Source: an uncultured Dorea sp. (GTDB taxonomy: Bacteria > Bacillota > Clostridia > Lachnospirales > Lachnospiraceae). Taken from it: 57,192 bases of DNA. A program made the translations under genes and the position numbers. The stretch covers positions 1-57,192 of the forward strand of contig UQRE01000011.1 of NCBI GenBank assembly GCA_900543415.1, written 5' to 3'. The notes beneath the pieces were generated by a model, which saw nothing but the letters and a program-made list of their open reading frames with translations, was not told the origin of the DNA and did no database searches. Positions 29,077 through 38,326 of the stretch are shown piece by piece (position 1 is the stretch's first letter; each line of letters opens with the position of its first letter).

Positions 29077-29844
29077 TCATATATTCATACTGTCATGTAA
29101 AAGTCGCAGCATTTTGTTCAAATTTCCAACCTCTATCTGCCCCGGAGCCGATGGAATCCCGTTTGCTCCAAAAGTTACAGCTGAACCAAAGACTTCTCCG
29201 CAAATGCGGCTAATCATCCCATTTTCTCCCATAGACATTGTAATAAACGGACGGTCTGCATATTCGGTATACATTTCTTCTGTTGCAGATAATAAAGTAA
29301 GTACATCTCTTTTGCAGGCAGGCATTACCGCTATCTTCGGAATATCTGCTTCCAACTTCTGCATCTTGCAAAGTCTCCATACAATCTCTTCTTTTGTCGG
29401 TGTTTTTTCAAAATCATGGTTGGAAACAACTACTTTCACATTTTCTTTGTGAGCGCTCTCTATCATTTTTTTTACAACACTGTCACCAGCAAATAATTCG
29501 ATATCTATGAGATCTACCGCTTTGGTCTTTATAATTCTTTCATTCAGTTCTACATAGTGTTTTAAACCGATAGCTTTTTTCCCGCCTTCACGCGCAGTCC
29601 GAAAAGTAAAAAGCAACGGAATATCTTTCAATATTTCCCGAAGTTCTCCTGCTATACTTTCCACCTTGGAAACACAAAAAACACTTTCATACCAATCTAC
29701 TCTCCACTCTGCCAGATCAGCGCCGGAAGTTTCTACTCTTTTTGCCGATTTCAAAATATCTTCTCGCGTTTCTCCCACAATCGGCACACATATTTTGGGA
29801 ATCCCTTCTCCGATTTTAACATTTCTTATATTGATATAACTCAT
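29077..29844 (-). CDS. aroD: 3-dehydroquinate dehydratase, type I
   Basis: Shikimate pathway enzyme. The acidic pair is in AEWRVDWYE, the active-site histidine in VVVSNHDFEKTP and the Schiff-base lysine in PKIAVMPA. The length of about 255 residues is right for the type I (class I aldolase) family. I start at the ATG at 29844; a GTG three codons earlier is the alternative. It stands alone. Confidence 0.92.
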   Translation of the reverse strand: MSYINIRNVKIGEGIPKICVPIVGETREDILKSAKRVETSGADLAEWRVDWYESVFCVSKVESIAGELREILKDIPLLFTFRTAREGGKKAIGLKHYVELNERIIKTKAVDLIDIELFAGDSVVKKMIESAHKENVKVVVSNHDFEKTPTKEEIVWRLCKMQKLEADIPKIAVMPACKRDVLTLLSATEEMYTEYADRPFITMSMGENGMISRICGEVFGSAVTFGANGIPSAPGQIEVGNLNKMLRLLHDSMNI

Positions 29845-29950
29845 TTTACCCACATCTTTTCATATTTTTTTACAATATAACACACTCTTCCTTTTCTTTC
29901 TATAGCTTATATTGTAAAATACGATTTAATGTATGCTGTAAAATTATCAT

Positions 29951-30580
29951 TTAGTCATCCATACACTCAAGCTTTCCGACCGACACTTCATAAGCCACTC
30001 GCTTTTCCGTCTCCGTTTCCGTCAACTTCTTTACATATTCCCTGCTCTGGATTCTTCCAAGTATCTGGACATGCTCTCCCACTTGAAATGTCGATGCAAA
30101 CCTTGCATTTCTTCCCCAGCAGATACAGGGAATATAATCCGATTTCCCATAAGGACGATTGACTGCAAGCAAAAGATCTGCAATTTCTCTTCCAAGCGGT
30201 GTCTTTCGATAAATCGGAAGCTTGCATATGTAACCATCTAACAAAATATGGTTCGTCTTGGCACCATCCAATTCTTCTTCGATAAATTCTACTTCCCTTG
30301 CAAATACAGATAGCACAAGACGGTTCCTTTGTTCCTCGTGACGATTATAAGATCGGAACTGACCGCTTATCATAAGAAATTCTCCCGTATAATCCTGACT
30401 TACATCGATCAGTCTCTCTGAGATCATAACGGGAATACGGTCTTCCGAATTGCTTAACCGCTTCACGCTCACATCCACCATATAGAAGCCCTCTCCGAAC
30501 ACTTCGTGGCTGAATGTAAAAGCAGACACTACTTCTCCCATAATCGTTACCTGATTGTTTTCAATAATCTTATCTGACAT
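29951..30580 (-). CDS. SSB-like protein with two OB-type segments
   Basis: A 209-residue protein with similarity to single-stranded DNA-binding proteins. Two segments look like OB folds: residues 1-90 (NQVTIMGEVVSAF at the start) and about 105-205 (GYICKLPIYRKTPLGREIADLLLAV, where PLG and the following IPCICWG resemble the SSB core). The usual acidic C-terminal tip with a final phenylalanine is absent; the end is LECMDD. Start chosen at 30580 after AAGGGAGA. The role is probably in DNA repair or recombination, but this is inferred from the fold only. Confidence 0.65.
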   Translation of the reverse strand: MSDKIIENNQVTIMGEVVSAFTFSHEVFGEGFYMVDVSVKRLSNSEDRIPVMISERLIDVSQDYTGEFLMISGQFRSYNRHEEQRNRLVLSVFAREVEFIEEELDGAKTNHILLDGYICKLPIYRKTPLGREIADLLLAVNRPYGKSDYIPCICWGRNARFASTFQVGEHVQILGRIQSREYVKKLTETETEKRVAYEVSVGKLECMDD

Positions 30581-30665
30581 AATTTGACGTTCTCCCTTCC
30601 TCTGAATCGTATTTTGAGTCATTACATAGTCTATGAGTCTACTTTCGGTTTTAGAACTAAAATAC

Positions 30666-30693
30666 TTGTAAAATTTAAAAAATGTGATAAACT
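30666..30693 (+). promoter_or_regulatory. Probable promoter of typA operon
   Basis: TTGTAA and an extended TG-type -10 (TAAACT) lie 16 bases apart, about 50 bases before the typA start. Confidence 0.45.
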
Positions 30694-30744
30694 AATAAAG
30701 TTGTATATTATCCATATAAATAGGAAAAGAAAAGGAAGATATTT

Positions 30745-32571
30745 ATGAAGCAAAAACGTGAAGATGTACGTAATATAGCAATTATCGCCCACGTTGATCA
30801 TGGTAAGACAACACTTGTGGACGAATTATTAAAACAAAGCGGAGTATTCCGTGAAAATCAGGAAGTAGCAGAACGTGTCATGGATTCTAACGATATTGAA
30901 CGCGAACGTGGAATCACGATCCTTTCCAAAAACACCGCGGTCTACTATAAAGATACAAAAATCAATATTATCGACACTCCCGGTCATGCTGACTTCGGCG
31001 GAGAGGTAGAACGTGTCCTGAAAATGGTTAATGGTGTCGTTCTTGTCGTAGATGCCTTCGAAGGCGCTATGCCTCAGACAAAGTTCGTACTCCGCAAAGC
31101 TTTGGAACTGGATCTTCCTGTTATTGTCTGCATCAACAAAATCGACCGTCCGGAAGCACGTCCAGACGAAGTTATCGATGAAGTCCTCGAATTGTTCATG
31201 GATCTTGATGCTTCTGACGAACAGTTAGACTGCCCGTTCATTTACGCTTCTGCAAAATCCGGTGTAGCTGTTCTTGATCTGACGGATGAAGAAAAGGATA
31301 TGCAGCCATTATTTGAAACAATCTTAGACTACATTCCGGCTCCGGAAGGAGATCCGCAAGCTCCGTCTCAGATTCTGATCAGCACTATCGACTACAACGA
31401 ATATGTAGGTCGTATCGGTGTGGGTAAAGTCGAAAACGGTACCATCCGCGTCAACCAGGATATGATCATGGTCAACCATCATGACCCTGAGAAACAAAAG
31501 AAAGTAAAGATCAGTAAGCTCTATGAATTTGACGGACTGGACAAAGTAGAGGTAAAAGAAGCTTCCATCGGTTCTATCGTTGCTATTTCCGGTATTTCTG
31601 ATATTTCCATCGGAGATACTTTATGCGCTCCGGAAAACCCGGAAGCAATTCCATTCCAGAAAATTTCCGAGCCTACGATTTCTATGAATTTCGTAGTAAA
31701 TGACAGTCCATTTGCCGGACAGGAAGGTAAATACGTAACTTCCCGTCACCTGCGCGACCGTCTTATGCGAGAACTGAACACTGACGTAAGCCTTCGTGTA
31801 GAGGATACTGAGAATACCGACAGCTTCAAAGTATCCGGACGTGGAGAACTCCATCTTTCTGTCTTAATTGAAAATATGAGACGTGAAGGATATGAATTTG
31901 CTGTCAGCAAGGCAGAAGTTCTCTATCACAAGGATGAAAATGGAAAACTTTTAGAGCCAATGGAAGCCGCTTATATTGATGTACCGGAAGAATTTACCGG
32001 AACTGTCATTGATAAATTAAGTCAGCGCAAAGGCGAACTCCAAAACATGAGCACTGCCAGCGGCGGATACACAAGACTTCAGTTTAATATTCCTGCCCGC
32101 GGACTTATCGGATATCGCGGCGAATTCTTAACTGACACAAAAGGAAACGGAATTATGAACACTGCTTTTGACGGATATGCGCCATACAAAGGAGATATTC
32201 AGTACCGTAAGCAAGGTTCTCTCATTGCCTTTGAAACAGGTGAATCCGTCACCTATGGTCTCTACAGCGCACAGGAGCGTGGAACACTCTTCATCGGAGC
32301 CGGTGAAAAAGTATACTCCGGTATGGTCATCGGTGAAAATGCAAAGACTGATGACATTGAAGTAAATGTATGTAAGACCAAGCATTTAACGAACACTCGT
32401 TCTTCCAGCGCAGATGAAGCACTTCGTCTGACACCGCCAAGGGTATTAAGTCTGGAGCAGGCGCTTGACTTCATCGACACGGATGAGTTGTTGGAAGTTA
32501 CACCAAAATCTCTTCGCATCCGTAAGAAAATCTTAGATCCGAAAATGAGAAAAAGAGGAAACAGATCATGA
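30745..32571 (+). CDS. typA: Translational GTPase TypA/BipA
   Basis: A 608-residue ribosome-associated GTPase. G1 is AHVDHGKTTLVDELL, switch I has RERGITI, G3 is DTPGHADFGGEVERVL and G4 is NKIDRP; domains related to EF-G II, III and V and the BipA-specific C-terminus follow. Full length. The ribosome site AAGGAAG precedes the ATG. It overlaps the next gene by four bases (ATGA). Confidence 0.96.
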   Translation: MKQKREDVRNIAIIAHVDHGKTTLVDELLKQSGVFRENQEVAERVMDSNDIERERGITILSKNTAVYYKDTKINIIDTPGHADFGGEVERVLKMVNGVVLVVDAFEGAMPQTKFVLRKALELDLPVIVCINKIDRPEARPDEVIDEVLELFMDLDASDEQLDCPFIYASAKSGVAVLDLTDEEKDMQPLFETILDYIPAPEGDPQAPSQILISTIDYNEYVGRIGVGKVENGTIRVNQDMIMVNHHDPEKQKKVKISKLYEFDGLDKVEVKEASIGSIVAISGISDISIGDTLCAPENPEAIPFQKISEPTISMNFVVNDSPFAGQEGKYVTSRHLRDRLMRELNTDVSLRVEDTENTDSFKVSGRGELHLSVLIENMRREGYEFAVSKAEVLYHKDENGKLLEPMEAAYIDVPEEFTGTVIDKLSQRKGELQNMSTASGGYTRLQFNIPARGLIGYRGEFLTDTKGNGIMNTAFDGYAPYKGDIQYRKQGSLIAFETGESVTYGLYSAQERGTLFIGAGEKVYSGMVIGENAKTDDIEVNVCKTKHLTNTRSSSADEALRLTPPRVLSLEQALDFIDTDELLEVTPKSLRIRKKILDPKMRKRGNRS

Positions 32572-33464
32572 CATTTTTATGGCTTTTAGAAGGAATAAGA
32601 ACTCCTTTTCTTGATAAACTTATGCAGTTTATCACGTATTTCGGCCAGGAACTTATTATCATAACGTTTATCTGCACACTGTATTGGTGTGTGGATAAGC
32701 GTTTTGCTTATTTTCTGGGCTTTTCGTATTTTACCGCGGGCCTTGCCGTCCAAACCTTAAAGATCACCTTTCGAATTCCCCGTCCATGGGTGCTTGACAC
32801 GGACTTTCATGCTGTAGAAAGTGCAATCTCCGGCGCCACCGGTTACTCATTTCCAAGCGGGCATACCCAAGGCGCCACCTGCCTGTTCTTCCCGCTTGCT
32901 TTAAAAACGCGGAAGAAATGGGTGAAGTTTCTATGCATCATAGCATTTTTGTCCATCGGTTTTTCCCGCATGTATCTTGGCTGCCACACTCCAAAAGATG
33001 TGCTGGTATCTATGGCGCTGTCACTTTGCATCACCCTTCTTCTGTGGAAATACCAGGCTCAGATTCTTGATCAGGAAACACATTTGAAATGGATCACACT
33101 TCTTCTGATGCTTCTCGCAATTGCCGCAGCAATCTACGCCTACGTTCTCTACAGCAATGATACGATTTCCGGCAAATATGCCGCCGATTGTTTAAAGGCT
33201 TCCGGCGCAGGTCTCGGGTTTGCATCAGGTTATTATATCGAACGAAAATGGCTCCGGTTTGATCTCTTAAAAGAGCAGCGGATGTTCGCAAAAATACTCC
33301 GGGTTCTCATCGGTCTTTTTGTCGCACTTCTGATCAAGGAGGGATTACCTCTTCTCATCGGTACTTCTATCTTGGCAAAGTCCTTAAAATACTTTATACT
33401 GGTGATGTGGGTACTTGTGATATATCCCTGTATCTTCAATAATGTATTAAGGAGAAACGCATGA
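32568..33464 (+). CDS. PAP2 superfamily membrane phosphatase
   Basis: A 298-residue membrane protein with all three motifs of the type 2 phosphatidic acid phosphatases: KITFRIPRP, YSFPSGHTQG and SRMYLGCHTPKD. These act on lipid phosphates or undecaprenyl pyrophosphate at the outer face of the membrane. An extra four-helix block fills the C-terminal half. It overlaps typA and the next gene by four bases each, so the three are one operon. Confidence 0.88.
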   Translation: MTFLWLLEGIRTPFLDKLMQFITYFGQELIIITFICTLYWCVDKRFAYFLGFSYFTAGLAVQTLKITFRIPRPWVLDTDFHAVESAISGATGYSFPSGHTQGATCLFFPLALKTRKKWVKFLCIIAFLSIGFSRMYLGCHTPKDVLVSMALSLCITLLLWKYQAQILDQETHLKWITLLLMLLAIAAAIYAYVLYSNDTISGKYAADCLKASGAGLGFASGYYIERKWLRFDLLKEQRMFAKILRVLIGLFVALLIKEGLPLLIGTSILAKSLKYFILVMWVLVIYPCIFNNVLRRNA

Positions 33465-34072
33465 GAACTATTATCGCAAATCTTTTAAAAAAGGTAACCG
33501 AACTTCTGGAATTTTTCATTGCTCTGATGTTGTCCGTAGGCATTATTTTATTGTGTCTGCGTCTTGCAGCTTCCCTGATCTATATTCCGAATCTGGAAGT
33601 CTGGCCAAATTACGACGATCTTCTGGAGCTTTGCTTTAATCTGATCATTGGTGTGGAATTGATCCGCATGGTTTATTATCATACTCCGAACACTGTATTC
33701 GAAGTATTAATATTCGCCATTGCCCGTCAAATTATTATTGACCACTCTTCCATCTGGGGTAACCTGATTGGTGTATGTGCAATCGCTGTGCTTTTTGCAA
33801 CAAGAAAATATTTATTCTGTGAATTCGATGTGCCATCCGAAACAGTTCTTCGAGCAAGTACAAAAGTAAAAACCGCTAACAAATTATTAGATGTCCATCT
33901 GCCTTATGAAGATGAAAATACTTTACGCGACATCATTCTCAAACAGATGGAAAAAGAAGAAATAAATCCTGCTGTTGGCGCCTGTGTCTATTTTCCAAAA
34001 TGCGGTCTACGTGTTGCAAAAATGAATAATGGAAAAATTTCAAGAATTGAAGTAATACGTGCTATACATTAG
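33461..34072 (+). CDS. Membrane protein, PsiE-like, with C-terminal soluble part
   Basis: A 203-residue protein. The first 130 residues hold four likely helices with FAIARQIIIDHS, which resembles the conserved part of PsiE-type phosphate-starvation proteins. The last 70 residues are soluble and unassigned. Its start overlaps the PAP2 stop by four bases. No function is known beyond the resemblance, which is moderate. Confidence 0.6.
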   Translation: MRTIIANLLKKVTELLEFFIALMLSVGIILLCLRLAASLIYIPNLEVWPNYDDLLELCFNLIIGVELIRMVYYHTPNTVFEVLIFAIARQIIIDHSSIWGNLIGVCAIAVLFATRKYLFCEFDVPSETVLRASTKVKTANKLLDVHLPYEDENTLRDIILKQMEKEEINPAVGACVYFPKCGLRVAKMNNGKISRIEVIRAIH

Positions 34073-34173
34073 ACTCCAAACGTGTTATACTACATATATC
34101 AGATATATTTCCGCTCTGACTATTAATTGTCAGATTATATTATCTGAAATTATGTGGAAAAGGAGTTGGCATC

Positions 34174-34710
34174 ATGAAATTTATCATTATTGGCAAAAAC
34201 ATCGATGTAACCACAGGCTTAAGAGAAGCCGTAGAAAGTAAGTTAGGAAAATTAGAAAGGTACTTTACTCCCGACACGGAAATTCATGTAACATTAAGTG
34301 TGCAAAAGGAGCGGCAGAAAATCGAAGTAACGATTCCAGTCAAAGGTACGATCATCCGCTCCGAACAAGTCAGCGATGATATGTATGTATCCATCGATCT
34401 TGTAGAAGAAGTCATTGAGCGACAGCTTCGCAAGTACAAAAACAAACTGGTTGCAAGACATCAGGAAGGCGGCGGATTCAAGAAAGAATTTTTTGACAGT
34501 GAAAACGCGGTGGAAGACGACAACGAAATCAAAATCGTCCGCACCAAAAAATTTGGTTTCAAACCAATGTATCCGGAAGATGCCTGTGTACAGATGGAGC
34601 TTCTCGGACATGATTTCTATGTATTCTGCAATGCCGAGACAGACGAAGTAAATGTTGTTTACCGCAGAAAGAACGGATCATTCGGACTGATCGAACCAGA
34701 ATTTAATTAG
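34174..34710 (+). CDS. hpf: Ribosome hibernation promoting factor, long form
   Basis: A 178-residue HPF that dimerises 70S ribosomes into 100S particles. The N-terminal S30AE domain (MKFIIIGKNIDVTTGLREAV) is joined by a linker to the long-form C-terminal dimerisation domain (IVRTKKFGFKPMYPEDACV...). The ATG follows AAAAGGAG. It has its own promoter region in the 100-base gap that follows the PsiE-like gene, where a CTGAC/GTCAG inverted repeat is also seen. Confidence 0.94.
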   Translation: MKFIIIGKNIDVTTGLREAVESKLGKLERYFTPDTEIHVTLSVQKERQKIEVTIPVKGTIIRSEQVSDDMYVSIDLVEEVIERQLRKYKNKLVARHQEGGGFKKEFFDSENAVEDDNEIKIVRTKKFGFKPMYPEDACVQMELLGHDFYVFCNAETDEVNVVYRRKNGSFGLIEPEFN

Positions 34711-34726
34711 TACATTATAGATTAAT

Positions 34727-34760
34727 ATTAAAAGCACGGGAATCGGCTCCCGTGCTTTTT
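34727..34760. terminator. Bidirectional terminator between hpf and yigZ
   Basis: A strong GC-rich stem (AAAAGCACGGGA with TCCCGTGCTTTT, centre TCGG region) with T runs on both strands between two convergent genes. Confidence 0.85.
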
Positions 34761-34761
34761 C

Positions 34762-35427
34762 TTATGCTTCTTCCAAAATCTTAAGTTCTCCGTCCACTTC
34801 CCCGTACCAAAATTCTTCTCCCACTTCCATCACTGCTCTTCCGGCAGTTCCTTCTGTAACTTCTTCCTTAATTTCATCCAACATCTCGTTGGGGATCAAG
34901 ATATGCAGAACAACCTGATCTGTATATTCCGAATCCAATGTTTTGATTTTCTTTTCGCCTAATATATACTGAATCTTTCCTAATCCGGTATAATCTGTTG
35001 TGATCTTCAGTTTAAAACCAAATCTTTTGGTTATAATCTTAGAAGCAGAAAGCCCCGCCTGCGTTGCCGAAGCATATGCCCTCACAAGGCCTCCCGTACC
35101 AAGAAGCGTTCCGCCAAAATATCTGGTAACTACAACTGCCACATTGTGAAGTTCTTCCCCAATGAGAACGTCCAGCATCGGTTTTCCTGCTGTACCGCTC
35201 GGCTCTCCGTCATCACTGCATCTTAAGATCTCCTGACGCTCTCCAATCGCATAGGCAAAACAATTGTGTGTGGCATTCCAGTATTTTTTCCGCATGGATT
35301 CTATAAATGCAAGCGCTTCCTCCTCTGTCTCCACCGGTACAACTGTAGCAATGAAGCGAGACTTCTTCTCCACAATTTCTCCCTCTCCGCCTGCATAAAC
35401 AATCTTGTATTCTGTCAACATATACAT
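34762..35427 (-). CDS. IMPACT/YigZ family protein
   Basis: A protein of about 220 residues. The UPF0029/IMPACT motif is clear: THNCFAYAIG, CSDDGEPSGTAGKPML and VTRYFGGTLLGTGGLVRAY. A C-terminal DUF1949-like domain follows. Members are linked to translation stress in eukaryotes and are uncharacterised in bacteria. Two in-frame ATGs, two codons apart, fit the AAAGGA site; I kept the first. Confidence 0.88.
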   Translation of the reverse strand: MYMLTEYKIVYAGGEGEIVEKKSRFIATVVPVETEEEALAFIESMRKKYWNATHNCFAYAIGERQEILRCSDDGEPSGTAGKPMLDVLIGEELHNVAVVVTRYFGGTLLGTGGLVRAYASATQAGLSASKIITKRFGFKLKITTDYTGLGKIQYILGEKKIKTLDSEYTDQVVLHILIPNEMLDEIKEEVTEGTAGRAVMEVGEEFWYGEVDGELKILEEA

Positions 35428-35471
35428 ACATTCCTTTCAAAGTAACAATACCGCTTTATTACTATAATAAC

Positions 35472-35489
35472 GAAATTCTTAAGAATTTC
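35472..35489. promoter_or_regulatory. 18-bp perfect palindrome between divergent genes
   Basis: GAAATTCTTAAGAATTTC lies between yigZ (minus) and the PBP gene (plus). It may bind a dimeric regulator; no family can be named. Confidence 0.35.
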
Positions 35490-35542
35490 CTAGTAAAATA
35501 TGAACTTTTCATTTTTTTCTTTATTTCAATACGGTTCTTTGC

Positions 35543-35548
35543 TATAAT
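35543..35548 (+). promoter_or_regulatory. Probable -10 element of the PBP gene
   Basis: A perfect TATAAT about 30 bases before the PBP start; the -35 region is weak. Confidence 0.45.
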
Positions 35549-35575
35549 ATTTTGGTATGAAGGAGGCTTATACGC

Positions 35576-38200
35576 ATGAATTATGGAAGAAAAAATGCTG
35601 CAAAAAAGCAGAAAAAAATAACATCCAAATCCACCATGCAGGGAAAGCGTGTCGGGGTACGTCTTTTCAAAGCATTTTTGCTATGCCTGGTGGTCATTGC
35701 AATCGTCGGCATCATCGGCGGTGGTCTGTTCGTAAAGCGGATCATTGACAATGCACCGGAGGTTACACCGGATGATGTAAAGCCAAAGGGCTTCACTACA
35801 TTCGTATATGCGGACGACGGTAAAACAGAACTGGAGCGGTTTGTTGCATCCGGTTCCAACCGAATCTATAAAACACTGGATGAGATACCGAAGGATCTTG
35901 GGAATGCCTTTGTCGCTATCGAGGATGAACGTTTCTATGAGCATAACGGAATCGACCTTCACGGTATCATCCGTGCGGGAATCGCTACTCTCTCCGGAAA
36001 CGAACAGGGAGCCAGTACGCTGACACAACAGCTGATCAAAAACAACGTATTCCCTAACTTTATCCATGAAGAAACCTTTTATGATAAAGTCCAGCGTAAG
36101 CTTCAGGAACAATTCCTTGCTCTTCAAATCGAGAAACAAATGAGCAAAGAAGAAATTCTTGAAAGTTATATGAATACGATCAACTTGGGGCAGAACTGTC
36201 TCGGCGTACAAGCTGCTGCCAAGCGCTATTTTGGCAAGGATGTATCAGAATTAACCCTTTCCGAATGTGCATGTATTGCCGGAACAACACAGAACCCTTC
36301 CGGCTACAATCCAATCAACAATCCGGAAGATAATAATAAGAGAAGAAAATCCGTCTTAAAGAACATGTTGGAGCAGGGCTATATCGATCAGGCAGCTTAT
36401 GATGAAGCAATAAATGATGATGTGTATGCCCGTATCCAGACAGTAAACAGCTCATCTGAAGAAAAGAAACCGACTTCCTACTTCGTAGATGCGCTCTCTG
36501 AACAGGTTATGCAAGATCTGCAGGATCAGCTTGGTTATACAGAGACACAGGCTTACAATGCTGTATACAGTGGTGGTTTGAGTATCTACTCTACTCAGAA
36601 TGTAGAAATGCAGAAGATCTGTGACGAAGAGATGAATGATGATTCTAACTATCCGGGCTTGAAAGAATACGGTCTTGACTATGCCCTGACAGTGACAAGA
36701 GCCGATGGCTCCGTTGAAAACTACGGTTCCGGACATGTCAAAAAATATGCAAAAGAAAAACACGGTAAAAAATACGGACTGATCTATTCCAGTGAAGAAG
36801 ATGCACGGGCAATGGTCGAGGAATGGAAGGCTACGATTGCCCAGGAAGGTGATACGTATGATGAGGTGATCAACATCACTCCACAGCCTCAGGCATCTGT
36901 AACGATCATGGAGCAAAAAACCGGCGCCATCAAAGCAATGGTCGGCGGGCGCGGTGCTAAAAGTTCCAGCTTAAGTTTAAACCGTGCTTATAAAGGCTCA
37001 AAACGTCAGCCCGGTTCTACCTTTAAAATTCTTGCAGCTTACGCACCGGCTATTGATTCCTGTGGCAAGTCTTTATCTACCATTGTTGTAGATGAACCTT
37101 ATAAATACAAGAACGGAAAGAACGTGAAAAATGCAAGCCGTTCATATAAGGGCGCTGTTACTTACCGGACTGCAATTGCAAATTCCATCAACGTCTGCGC
37201 AGTGAAGGTCAGTGATGAGATTTCGCAGGAGCTTGGATTTGAATATTGCGAAAAATTCGGTATCAGCACTCTCGTAAAAGAGAAGAAAACAGACGCCGGG
37301 GTCTTCAGCGACATCAACCAGACACTGGCTCTCGGTGGTGTAACCGATGGTGTGTACAATTACGAATTATGTGCAGCCTATGCTACAATCGCAAATGGTG
37401 GCACTTACAATACACCAACCTTATATACAAAGATTGTTGACCATGACGGTAATGTCCTGCTTGAGAACCCGGGTGAATCTCACCAGGCAATTAAAGAGGG
37501 AACTGCTTCTCTTCTTACAAGCGCAATGGAGACAGTTGTAACAAGTGGTACCGGTCGTTCCTGCCAGCTTAATAACATGCCTGTAGCCGGAAAAACAGGT
37601 ACAACAACTTCCAACAAAGACCTTTGGTTCTGCGGATATACTCCATACTATACTTGTGCAGTGTGGGGTGGTTATGATGACAACAAAGAATGTAACTATG
37701 ATACCAGCTTCCGTTTCCGCATATGGAAAGGTATTATGAGCCGTATCCATGACGGACTGGAATACAAAGAATTTGATACTACAAAAGGCTTAATTCAGAA
37801 GACAGTATGTACCTTAACCGGAAAGCTTGCAGTAGCCGGACAGTGTCCTTCCGCTACAGAATACTTTGCCGAGGGTACAGAGCCAACCGAAACCTGTCCG
37901 GGACACAAAGATGTTGTCAGCCCTGATGGTGAAGAGGATGACGAAGACAACGCAGAAGGAACAGCACCGGAACAGCCAAATACAACACCGTCAACACCAA
38001 ATACCGGTAACGGTAATAACGGTAGCGGTAACACCGGTGGCGGCAACACCGGCGGCGGTAACACCGGTGGCGGTGACACCGGCGGCGGTAACACTGGCGG
38101 CGGTGACACTGGCGGCGGTGACACTGGCGGTGGTGACACTGGCGGCGGCACTGGTGGTGACACTGGTGGCGGTGGCAACACCAGTGGTTCCACCCCATGA
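35576..38200 (+). CDS. Class A penicillin-binding protein (PBP1A-type)
   Basis: An 874-residue bifunctional peptidoglycan synthase. One N-terminal membrane anchor (about residues 30-52) is followed by the GT51 glycosyltransferase domain (EDERFYEHNGIDLHGIIRAG, then GASTLTQQLIKN) and the transpeptidase domain with STFK, SIN and KTGTT active-site motifs. Past the transpeptidase domain is an acidic linker and a tail of about 55 residues built from five-residue GGG(N/D)T repeats. The ATG follows AAGGAGG. A terminator lies downstream. Confidence 0.94.
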   Translation: MNYGRKNAAKKQKKITSKSTMQGKRVGVRLFKAFLLCLVVIAIVGIIGGGLFVKRIIDNAPEVTPDDVKPKGFTTFVYADDGKTELERFVASGSNRIYKTLDEIPKDLGNAFVAIEDERFYEHNGIDLHGIIRAGIATLSGNEQGASTLTQQLIKNNVFPNFIHEETFYDKVQRKLQEQFLALQIEKQMSKEEILESYMNTINLGQNCLGVQAAAKRYFGKDVSELTLSECACIAGTTQNPSGYNPINNPEDNNKRRKSVLKNMLEQGYIDQAAYDEAINDDVYARIQTVNSSSEEKKPTSYFVDALSEQVMQDLQDQLGYTETQAYNAVYSGGLSIYSTQNVEMQKICDEEMNDDSNYPGLKEYGLDYALTVTRADGSVENYGSGHVKKYAKEKHGKKYGLIYSSEEDARAMVEEWKATIAQEGDTYDEVINITPQPQASVTIMEQKTGAIKAMVGGRGAKSSSLSLNRAYKGSKRQPGSTFKILAAYAPAIDSCGKSLSTIVVDEPYKYKNGKNVKNASRSYKGAVTYRTAIANSINVCAVKVSDEISQELGFEYCEKFGISTLVKEKKTDAGVFSDINQTLALGGVTDGVYNYELCAAYATIANGGTYNTPTLYTKIVDHDGNVLLENPGESHQAIKEGTASLLTSAMETVVTSGTGRSCQLNNMPVAGKTGTTTSNKDLWFCGYTPYYTCAVWGGYDDNKECNYDTSFRFRIWKGIMSRIHDGLEYKEFDTTKGLIQKTVCTLTGKLAVAGQCPSATEYFAEGTEPTETCPGHKDVVSPDGEEDDEDNAEGTAPEQPNTTPSTPNTGNGNNGSGNTGGGNTGGGNTGGGDTGGGNTGGGDTGGGDTGGGDTGGGTGGDTGGGGNTSGSTP
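38028..38185 (+). repeat. 15-bp tandem repeats encoding Gly-rich PBP tail
   Basis: About nine near-copies of a 15-bp unit (GGCGGTAACACCGGT-like, with AAC/GAC alternating) encode the GGGNT/GGGDT units. Copy number could vary by slippage. Confidence 0.8.
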
Positions 38201-38242
38201 TGCTTCACAGTTAAAAATAGTATAAATCAACGCTAACGTATA

Positions 38243-38292
38243 AAAGGCGGATGACCGATGGCTAATTACAGCCACTGATCATCCGCCTTTAT
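38243..38292. terminator. Terminator between PBP gene and glcK
   Basis: A 12-bp perfect stem (38243-38254 with 38279-38290) with T-rich flanks on both strands between two convergent genes. Confidence 0.8.
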
Positions 38293-38326
38293 ATAAATAG
38301 TAACTCTATCTTAATAAATAGCAACT

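Noticed and set aside
37795..38208. Minus-strand Pro/Val-rich frame opposite the PBP tail
   Set aside because: It is the reverse of the Gly-rich repeat and has no independent support.
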